A stretch of DNA of 5,283 bases from Candidatus Peregrinibacteria bacterium. Its GTDB lineage: Bacteria > Patescibacteriota > Gracilibacteria > UBA1369. The stretch lies in the NCBI GenBank assembly GCA_014729615.1, contig WJJQ01000089.1:1-5283 (forward strand), read 5' to 3'. The first letter of the stretch is position 1; every line of letters starts with the position of its first letter. Shown one piece after another: positions 1 through 5,283 of this stretch. Position numbers and translations under genes: made by a program. Under the pieces are notes generated by a model that did no database searches, was not told the origin of the DNA, and saw nothing but the letters and a program-made list of their open reading frames with translations.

Positions 1-3000
1 AAGAAAAAAGATGAAAGATATGTGGAGTGGAATGAATTAAAGCCATGCCCCGTACCGCCCGTGCCGCCAACCCCGCCAACTCCGCCTGAAAACCCTGAAA
101 ATCCACCTTTCCGTGAAAAATCACAAGATCAACCGGATCGATTAAAAGCTTGGGAAAGGCCGGGAATCGTATTACCAAGTTCGGACCAATTTACAGAAGA
201 AATAGACACTAACGCAGCGTCGGATTATTTAATTGAAAGCTATACAAACGAAGGAACAAAAGGGCTGATTGAGAGTTTGAATCAAATTCCGGTTAATCAA
301 AGAGAAGCCGTTTTGCAGGAGGTATTTGTAAAACTGGGAGAAAAAGACCCTCAAAAGGCATACGCTTTATTACAAGAAATTGTAATTCATGAAAAAGGCG
401 CTCAGGAACAAGCCGTCCTTGCAGGTATTCAAGAAAAAATCGACAAAACCGGCGGTCACGAAAAAAAGGCTTATCAGGTTATGAAATTATTATTCGAAAT
501 TTCACAGGTTAACGACGTGGACCAAAATGGCGAAATAAGGGTTACCTTCCAGGAATCCGAAGCAAAAATGAGAGAAGTTGTAAAACTGCTTTCAGAAATT
601 GATCCTTCAAAAGTTCCAACGGAAATACGGGGGATGATAAAAGAACAAAAGAAGTACTTTGAAACTTCAATGCGTCGCAGTATTGCAATCGACATGGTTG
701 ATACTGCCAAACTTACATTAGATGGATTGATGAATAAAATGAATGAAAAAGACGTGTATTTTAATGCGTACAGTTTTGAAAACCTGAAAAAACAGCCACG
801 CGCCACAATAGCCGGAAATCTTGAATCTTGGACCGGTTGGGACAGTGATGTGGAAGTGTACATGGCTTCAAACCATACGCTTGAAGCACTAAAACTATTG
901 CTTATGTATCAATATCCTCAAGATATTGAATCAGGTAAAAACATAGTTAATCCGGTTAAGCATTACTACAACCTTTTAAAAAACAATAGCATCACTATCA
1001 ATCTGCCCAAAGGGCCGGATGGAAGTGAATCCACTGTAATGATTAATGATTGCCTTGAGCATTACAAACAGGCAACAGGTAAAATTGAATTGGACAATTT
1101 GTTTGTAAACAAAGAACAAGAGCTTCGATTATATGAAGAATTTGAAGCTGGCCGTGAAAAAATCGGGGAAAACGACCTTTGGAATATTGGCGCCGATATT
1201 CAGGAATATACCAACTATGTAAATCCATTAGCTTATGTTGTGCCAAAACAAGTCCGCGACTATATGGAAAAGCAGGCTCCGGGTATGGGCTCGTCTATTG
1301 ATGGTAGTTTTTTTGCCGATGCCAGATATTCTTTTTTGAAAAAAGAAGGAGGTTTGATAAAAGCTTCAGACGAATATTTTCCGCAAATGGGCCAATTGCA
1401 GGAATTTATGAAAGAAGACAAACTTGGTGCCACCGAAAAACTACAGCTGGAAAAGATTTTCTATCTTATTTCCAATGGCAGGTACCAGGAAGCCAGAGCG
1501 CTTTGTATAAGTATTTGCGGTGACGAATTGGCGAAAAAGAAAGAAATAACACCCAACGAAATTTCAGATAAAAAAGCTGAAATCAGTGAAAAATATCATA
1601 GTAAAATTAGAGCTCAGGTCATGCTGCAACTCAAAGAGCAAAATATAGATACGGCGGCTTTAATTGCAAAAGGCATTCCAAGACCCGACGGATCGGGAAA
1701 CTATAAAGACATTGGTGAATTCGTTGATGACAGAGTTAGTGCCTCCCTTGAAGATATGGCTTACATAGAATTGCAGGGAGAAATTGCCTCTAATATTAAA
1801 CTTACAGAGGTGGCTAAACTAAACCCTTATCAATCACAGGCGCTACGAATGCTCAAATACATGAATGGCGATATTACGGGAATTTCTATAGAAACAATAA
1901 AATTCAGTAAAGAAATTATTAAACTTGTGGCCGAAATAGTTGTAATTGAAGTAATTACCTGGGGGACAGGCTCTTTCCTTGCCGGTGCGGCCGGCGCGGC
2001 CAGAATTCCCGGTTTGGCTCTTCGCGGGGCAAATCTTGCCAGAGGCGCGCAAGTTGCGGGCAGAATGGAAACAGCCAGTAGCTTCGGTTACAGACTGGGT
2101 CAGACGTCAAGATTCGGCCAGTTAATGGGGCGAGGTATGGAAACAGCCGGTTTTGCGTTCCGTGGAGAAAGATACTCAATGGCACGTGCCGTAAGAGGGA
2201 TTGCCGAGGGCAACACCTGGTATTCAAGAGGAGCGGGTCTTTATTTACATGCAACGGCCTTTACGCAAGGACAACACTTACTGCACGGTGAAGGTGAAAC
2301 CTTTACTTCTGCACGGGGACAAAAAGAAATTGCGGCTACTGCGGCGACATTCTTTGCAATGAATAAAATTGCGCAATTTGGGCGCGGAGGCTTACGCGGT
2401 TCAGAAGCGTTAAGATCGGGCCGCCAACTTCAGGGTCTTGAAAGAGCTTTTAATTTACCCGGATTAAGACAAATGTATGGATTAAGCGACCGACTTGCCG
2501 CGCTTCCTCGCGGAGCGGGTACGGCAGTTGAAATTCCCATGGAAATAGCTTCTTTTTATGCGATCGGTGAACTTTCCGACCGAGTAATGTATTCAAAACT
2601 GGAAAGGGATGCCATGAAAGACCCTGATACATACAGAAATCTGGGTCACATTGCCGCAACAACATTGGCTTTGCGAACATGGAGAGGTAAACCAAGAAAA
2701 GGTTTGCCCGAAGGCGGTCCTTCCTCAAAAAAAACACCGGGAAAAATGAGAACTAAGCTCAGTGCAGATACCTATAAGTTTCCGGGTGGAAGAGCAAGAG
2801 GTACCAGGGAGGCGTCTGCAGAAAGGAATGTTAGAAATAAGAGACATAAATTGGGACCAAAAACCACATTAAGAAAAAAACCGAAAGTGAAAGCAAAATT
2901 TCATACAAAGCCGGCTGTTACAAGACCGGTTAAGCCGGGTGAAAGCAGACTATATTCACGCAAGCCAAAACGACCTACCCAGGTTAAGCGTAGAACAATA

Positions 3001-3336
3001 AACCAAAATCCAAGAAATGTTACCAAACTTGATACAATGGTTATTTCGCAAAAAACAGCTAAACCAAAGGAAATTGAATCAGTAGTTAAGTCATTGAACA
3101 AGCTATCGGTCAATATGGCAAAAGGTACATTAAGGCCGGGTCAAGTAGACACTCAAATAAGAAAAATCTTTGGCATCCCGAAATCAACAAAATTAACACC
3201 TGTAGTTTGGAGCAAGCAAGTGGAAATACCTATAGCAAGAGGACTTCATCCTGATAATGGTGGTAATTTGAAACTATTTGAAGCTTATAATCGCTTTGCC
3301 ACCGAAGCAAAAAAAATCTTAAAAATTGGTGGGTAA
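1..3336 (+). CDS. Giant multidomain protein of unknown function with C-terminal J-domain-like segment (5' end probably cut by window)
   Basis: I do not recognise a named family for the whole protein. Residues here are numbered from the GTG at 22, giving 1104 residues, but the frame is open to base 1 and no clear ribosome binding site precedes that GTG, so the true start may lie upstream. In order I see: a Pro-Pro-x linker (about 8-31); a long, mostly helical, charged soluble region (about 70-610) with TPR-like stretches such as DPQKAYALLQEIV and GRYQEARALC; a hydrophobic segment (about 632-660) whose last 17 residues lack charge; a Gly/Ala/Arg-rich region (about 655-885) with a repeated META motif; a very basic linker (about 885-1002, near one third Lys/Arg with about five acidic residues); and a C-terminal segment (about 1044-1101) with H1076-P1077-D1078 followed by NGG, resembling a J domain. 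No signal peptide can be judged because the N-terminus may be missing. A J-like end suggests Hsp70 recruitment, and the basic linker suggests nucleic acid or membrane contact; both are inference. Confidence 0.85.
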   Translation, partial: KKKDERYVEWNELKPCPVPPVPPTPPTPPENPENPPFREKSQDQPDRLKAWERPGIVLPSSDQFTEEIDTNAASDYLIESYTNEGTKGLIESLNQIPVNQREAVLQEVFVKLGEKDPQKAYALLQEIVIHEKGAQEQAVLAGIQEKIDKTGGHEKKAYQVMKLLFEISQVNDVDQNGEIRVTFQESEAKMREVVKLLSEIDPSKVPTEIRGMIKEQKKYFETSMRRSIAIDMVDTAKLTLDGLMNKMNEKDVYFNAYSFENLKKQPRATIAGNLESWTGWDSDVEVYMASNHTLEALKLLLMYQYPQDIESGKNIVNPVKHYYNLLKNNSITINLPKGPDGSESTVMINDCLEHYKQATGKIELDNLFVNKEQELRLYEEFEAGREKIGENDLWNIGADIQEYTNYVNPLAYVVPKQVRDYMEKQAPGMGSSIDGSFFADARYSFLKKEGGLIKASDEYFPQMGQLQEFMKEDKLGATEKLQLEKIFYLISNGRYQEARALCISICGDELAKKKEITPNEISDKKAEISEKYHSKIRAQVMLQLKEQNIDTAALIAKGIPRPDGSGNYKDIGEFVDDRVSASLEDMAYIELQGEIASNIKLTEVAKLNPYQSQALRMLKYMNGDITGISIETIKFSKEIIKLVAEIVVIEVITWGTGSFLAGAAGAARIPGLALRGANLARGAQVAGRMETASSFGYRLGQTSRFGQLMGRGMETAGFAFRGERYSMARAVRGIAEGNTWYSRGAGLYLHATAFTQGQHLLHGEGETFTSARGQKEIAATAATFFAMNKIAQFGRGGLRGSEALRSGRQLQGLERAFNLPGLRQMYGLSDRLAALPRGAGTAVEIPMEIASFYAIGELSDRVMYSKLERDAMKDPDTYRNLGHIAATTLALRTWRGKPRKGLPEGGPSSKKTPGKMRTKLSADTYKFPGGRARGTREASAERNVRNKRHKLGPKTTLRKKPKVKAKFHTKPAVTRPVKPGESRLYSRKPKRPTQVKRRTINQNPRNVTKLDTMVISQKTAKPKEIESVVKSLNKLSVNMAKGTLRPGQVDTQIRKIFGIPKSTKLTPVVWSKQVEIPIARGLHPDNGGNLKLFEAYNRFATEAKKILKIGG
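64..99 (+). repeat. Short tandem 9-base repeat coding for a Pro-Pro-x linker
   Basis: Four imperfect 9-base units lie in frame: CCGCCAACC, CCGCCAACT, CCGCCTGAA and AACCCTGAA. They encode PPT, PPT, PPE and NPE within a wider proline-rich stretch at residues 8-31 of the giant protein. This kind of stiff, extended linker normally joins two domains. Its presence so close to the window edge suggests that another domain may be encoded upstream. Units of this size could vary in number by slippage between strains, but one sequence cannot show that. Confidence 0.6.
2065..2148 (+). repeat. Internal repeat in the Gly/Ala-rich region (META motif, 24-residue spacing)
   Basis: The 12-base string ATGGAAACAGCC occurs exactly at 2065-2076 and again at 2137-2148, 72 bases (24 codons) apart. 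The encoded contexts are similar: GRMETASSFGYR and GRGMETAGFAFRG, each a glycine/arginine lead, META, then an aromatic-Gly/Ala-aromatic-Arg pattern. This points to a duplicated short module inside the Gly/Ala/Arg-rich part of the giant protein. With only two copies seen, it may be either a duplicated structural unit or the by-product of a low-complexity composition. Confidence 0.5.
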
Positions 3337-3347
3337 GTGTGTATAAT
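3319..3347 (+). promoter_or_regulatory. Probable sigma-70-type promoter for dgt-nrdR
   Basis: A perfect -10 hexamer, TATAAT, lies at 3342-3347 in the short gap before dgt. A 17-base spacer places TTAAAA (3319-3324), with four of six matches to TTGACA, in the -35 position, inside the last codons of the giant gene. The expected start is near A3354, giving a leader of about 17 bases. There is no TG extension of the -10. The perfect hexamer in intergenic DNA at the right distance is good evidence; the -35 is weak. Confidence 0.5.
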
Positions 3348-3348
3348 C

Positions 3349-3370
3349 AGGCCACAACATAGGCCTTTTT
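3349..3370 (+). terminator. Possible small intrinsic terminator after the giant gene
   Basis: AGGCC (3349-3353) can pair with GGCCT (3362-3366) to form a 5-bp GC-rich stem around an 8-base loop (3354-3361), followed directly by a T-tract ending at 3370, just before the dgt ATG. That is the shape of a Rho-independent terminator and its place fits the end of the giant gene. The stem is short and the T-tract has only about five T, so termination may be partial. RNA starting at the predicted dgt start (about 3354) would lack the left arm and so escape the hairpin. Confidence 0.4.
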
Positions 3371-4495
3371 ATGCAATCTCAATCAACAAATCTGGCTTCA
3401 TACGCCGTGCAGAATTCAGCCGGTCGCGTTTACGAAGAACCCGGCGACGAACATAGAAATCCCTTTCAAAGAGATAGAGACCGTATTGTTCACAGTCGCG
3501 CTTTTCGCAGATTACAGGCAAAAACGCAGGTTTTTGTTGCATATTTCGGGGATCATTATCGCGACCGCATGACGCATTCATTAGAAGTTTCGCTTGTGGC
3601 GCGCGACATTTCCCGCAGGCTTAAACTTAATGAAGATTTGGCGGAAGCAATTGCATTGGCTCATGACTTGGGGCACACGCCTTTTGGTCATGCCGGCGAG
3701 GAAGCGCTGAATAAAATGATGGAAAAGTACAATTCCTTCTATGAACATAATCAGCAAAGTCGCAGAATTGTCGCGAAGCTTGAAAAAAGTTATCCCAATT
3801 TCGACGGCCTCAATTTAACCAAAGAAATATTGGATGGTCTTTTAAAACATAATCCCAAACCGGAAGAAAAGCTTTTGGACTTTGCGGCTTCGCCTCATTT
3901 GGAAGCCCAAATAACCGACAAATCCGATGAAATTGCTTATACAAATCACGACCTTGATGACGGATTGCGCTCCGGATTAATTACCGTCGAACAACTTGAA
4001 AAACTTGAACTTTGGAGGGAAGCGGCTGACGTTATCGATAATAGGTTTAAACGTGACACATACATTAATAAGCCCGAAGGGCCCCAACGCAGAACCAGCA
4101 GAATCATTAGTGTTTTGATTAGTCAAATGATCAGTAATTTGTATAATCAAACTTTGCAAAATATTGAAGAAAAAAATGTAAAAACAGTTGACGATATTCG
4201 CAAACAATCAGTTAAACTGGCACATTTCAGTGATGATTTTTTGCCGAAAATAAAAGAAATCAGGTCTTTTTTAATGACTAATTTCTATAATCATCCTCAA
4301 GTAAATGAAAAAGTGCAAAAAGGCCAAAGAATTATTCAGGCACTTTTTTCACACTATATGGACAAACCCGAGCATCTGCCCCAGAATCACCGGGATCAAA
4401 TAAACATTGGTGAACCCTTACATATTGTGGTAAAAGATTATATCGCAGGTATGACTGATCACTTTGCAGAAGAACAATTTAACCGCTTAACATGA
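3371..4495 (+). CDS. dgt: Type-2 dGTPase-like HD-domain dNTP triphosphohydrolase
   Basis: Enzymes of this family hydrolyse dGTP, and often other dNTPs, to the deoxynucleoside and inorganic triphosphate in the cytoplasm, lowering dNTP pools. The 374-residue length is normal for the type-2 group. Family motifs are intact: PFQRDRDRIVHSRAFRRL (31-48), then GDHYRDRMTHSLEV with metal ligand H69, AHDLGHTPFGHAGE with H98-D99 and the residues matching catalytic H107 and E110 (E. coli H126/E129), EHNQQS (125-130), FDGLNLT (144-150), and ITDKSDEIAYTNHDLDDGLRSGL with the fourth metal ligand, probably D186. The end carries the usual VKDYIAGMTDHFA (354-366). The ATG at 3371 fits because the LASYA start of the family follows at once; the only ribosome-binding hint is AGG at 3361-3363. 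It probably starts an operon from the TATAAT promoter and overlaps nrdR by four bases. Exact substrate preference cannot be read from sequence. Confidence 0.95.
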   Translation: MQSQSTNLASYAVQNSAGRVYEEPGDEHRNPFQRDRDRIVHSRAFRRLQAKTQVFVAYFGDHYRDRMTHSLEVSLVARDISRRLKLNEDLAEAIALAHDLGHTPFGHAGEEALNKMMEKYNSFYEHNQQSRRIVAKLEKSYPNFDGLNLTKEILDGLLKHNPKPEEKLLDFAASPHLEAQITDKSDEIAYTNHDLDDGLRSGLITVEQLEKLELWREAADVIDNRFKRDTYINKPEGPQRRTSRIISVLISQMISNLYNQTLQNIEEKNVKTVDDIRKQSVKLAHFSDDFLPKIKEIRSFLMTNFYNHPQVNEKVQKGQRIIQALFSHYMDKPEHLPQNHRDQINIGEPLHIVVKDYIAGMTDHFAEEQFNRLT

Positions 4496-4938
4496 TTTGC
4501 CCCAAATGCAAAAATCACGGAACCCGAGTGTTGGATTCACGTGAAACAAACGAAAAGCGTGAAATACGCCGCCGTCGCAAATGCGAAAAATGTGATTTCC
4601 GTTTCACAACTTTCGAGAGAGTGGAAGCAACCAACTTTATCGTCGTAAAAAAAGACAACTCCCGCGAAAGCTACAATCGCCAAAAACTCGAAAAAGGCAT
4701 TTGGAAAGCTTGCGAAAAGCGCCCGGTTACACAAGATCAAGTTAGCGGCATGATCAACAAGCTTGAAGAAAAATGGTCCGCCAGCGGCAAAGAAATCAAA
4801 GCAGACACAATCGGTGAAGACTTGATGGATGCGTTAAAACGCCTCGACGAAGTCGCTTACATTCGATTCGCTTCCGTCTACCGCCACTTCAAAGACATTG
4901 AGTCATTCAAAAAAGAGCTACAAAATTTGTTGGGATAA
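4492..4938 (+). CDS. nrdR: Transcriptional repressor NrdR (zinc ribbon plus ATP-cone)
   Basis: NrdR binds paired NrdR boxes upstream of ribonucleotide reductase genes and represses them when its ATP-cone is loaded with dATP plus ATP. The 148 residues match the usual size of about 150. The N-terminal zinc ribbon has C3, C6, C31 and C34, with the hallmark strings VLDSRE (13-18), IRRRRKCEKC (25-34) and RFTTFERVE (37-45). The ATP-cone spans about 49-137, with VVKKDNSRESYNRQKL, the CEKRPV motif (74-79) and the near-invariant LDEVAYIRFASVYRHF (118-133). The ATG lies in an ATGA overlap with the dgt stop and no Shine-Dalgarno sequence is visible, so translational coupling to dgt is likely. No ribonucleotide reductase gene is in the window, so its targets lie elsewhere. 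The 3' end overlaps the converging HNH gene by 21 bases. Confidence 0.97.
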   Translation: MICPKCKNHGTRVLDSRETNEKREIRRRRKCEKCDFRFTTFERVEATNFIVVKKDNSRESYNRQKLEKGIWKACEKRPVTQDQVSGMINKLEEKWSASGKEIKADTIGEDLMDALKRLDEVAYIRFASVYRHFKDIESFKKELQNLLG

Positions 4939-5283
4939 CCTTTTATAAGCCATCACTCTTTCATCAGTCAGATGCTCAAGATCGTGATGCGCTTTGCATA
5001 GAGGCACCATAAATTTAGGGCTGTGAATTTTGCCTATCGCTCGTCGTAGAGTGTGATGAATGTTTGTCGCTTTATGTGGACAACCGGGCACCGCGCATTT
5101 TTCGCCGTATTTGTAATTGATTGCGCGTTTGATTTTGACGGGAATGTAGCTTGATTTGGCCGGTACTTCCAGTTGGTTGTTTTCTTCAATCTGCCGGTCA
5201 CGTTGATTGAGCATATTTCGTAACATTTCATTCACATCTATTCCCTCTTCATGTAATTGTTGTAATTTTTTTTGCACGTCATC
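4918..5283 (-). CDS. HNH endonuclease-like protein, C-terminal part (5' end cut by window)
   Basis: The frame is open to the right edge; a GTG at 5277-5275 is the only in-frame start near it, but two codons upstream of it are also open and the true start is probably outside. Numbered from that GTG there are 119 residues. A charged helical stretch (about 1-36) is followed by SYIPVKIKRAINYKYGEKCA, typical of the lead-in to an HNH fold, then C61 and C66, H74-H75 in NIHHTLRR, and PLCKAHHDLEH with C94, H97, H98 and H102. The four-part Cys/His layout suits a zinc-binding HNH (His-Me finger) nuclease acting on DNA. The position usually held by Asn, five residues before C94, is F89, so activity is not assured. 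The gene ends in TAG inside the nrdR 3' end. Its partner genes lie beyond the edge, so a role in a mobile element, restriction or repair cannot be chosen. Confidence 0.85.
   Translation of the reverse strand, partial: DDVQKKLQQLHEEGIDVNEMLRNMLNQRDRQIEENNQLEVPAKSSYIPVKIKRAINYKYGEKCAVPGCPHKATNIHHTLRRAIGKIHSPKFMVPLCKAHHDLEHLTDERVMAYKRLSQQIL

Noticed and set aside
11..40. ATG at 11 as a start for a separate small gene
   Set aside because: It gives only nine codons before a TAA in another frame and lies within the long open frame.
474..863. Minus-strand open frame of 129 codons opposite the giant gene
   Set aside because: Low-complexity Ser/Phe-rich translation typical of the reverse complement of a Lys/Glu-rich coding frame; no family motif and no promoter or ribosome binding site. 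The other reverse frames at 1043-1246, 1843-2052, 1955-2254, 2450-2737, 2901-3113, 3369-3581, 3977-4207, 4537-4740 and 5034-5231 are dismissed on the same grounds.
1843..2550. Idea that the Gly/Ala/Arg-rich zone is a recognisable pore-forming or contact-dependent toxin domain
   Set aside because: Composition is suggestive, but I see no defining motif, no toxin domain after it and no small downstream immunity gene; the next gene is a housekeeping-type dGTPase.
3337..3370. A riboswitch or small RNA in the gap before dgt
   Set aside because: The gap is only 34 bases, too short for a riboswitch; the hairpin is better explained as a terminator.
4349..4366. NrdR-box-like string (ACACTATATGGACA) inside dgt
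   Set aside because: Only the left half resembles the known NrdR box; the right half lacks the TwGTGT side, there is no second box at the required helical spacing, and it sits deep inside a coding region.
4481..4560. Possible recoding of TGA (as glycine in Gracilibacteria/Absconditabacteria), reading through the end of dgt
   Set aside because: dgt ends naturally after the family's C-terminal motif, the TGA overlaps a perfect nrdR start, and the 1104-codon frame contains no in-frame TGA, all as expected if TGA is a stop.

Overview
This is a bacterial window with moderately low GC. It holds two complete genes and two genes cut by the window edges. TGA is used as a real stop (the dgt stop overlaps the nrdR start) and does not occur inside the long first frame, so the standard bacterial code fits. 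The very large glycine/alanine- and lysine/arginine-rich orphan protein, the weak Shine-Dalgarno signals, the compact spacing and the style of the HNH protein would suit a Patescibacteria/CPR-type genome or another uncultivated lineage. That placement is a low-confidence impression and not something the sequence proves.

Layout: Positions 1-3336 (+) are one uninterrupted reading frame that enters from the left edge. It encodes a giant protein of unknown function. Its parts, in order, are a charged start, a Pro-Pro-x linker, a long soluble mostly helical region, a hydrophobic Gly/Ala/Arg-rich region with small internal repeats, a strongly basic disordered-looking linker, and a C-terminal segment resembling a J domain (HPD followed by NGG). 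The 34-bp gap that follows carries a good TATAAT -10 element and a small GC hairpin with a T-tract. Together they look like a terminator for the giant gene nested with a promoter for the next operon.

Positions 3371-4495 (+) encode a type-2 dGTPase-like HD-domain dNTP triphosphohydrolase (dgt). It overlaps by ATGA with nrdR (4492-4938, +), the zinc-ribbon/ATP-cone repressor of ribonucleotide reductase genes. The pair makes functional sense. Dgt degrades dNTPs and NrdR shuts down dNTP synthesis when dATP is high, so both act to limit the dNTP pool. The ATGA overlap without a visible ribosome binding site suggests translational coupling.

On the minus strand, 5283-4918 encodes the C-terminal part of an HNH-type protein that enters from the right edge. 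It converges on nrdR, and the two coding ends overlap by 21 bp.

The most unusual item is the giant orphan protein with a J-like C-terminus. The most interpretable item is the coupled dgt-nrdR pair. I do not see an RNA gene, CRISPR array, insertion sequence, or a convincing new defence system in this window.
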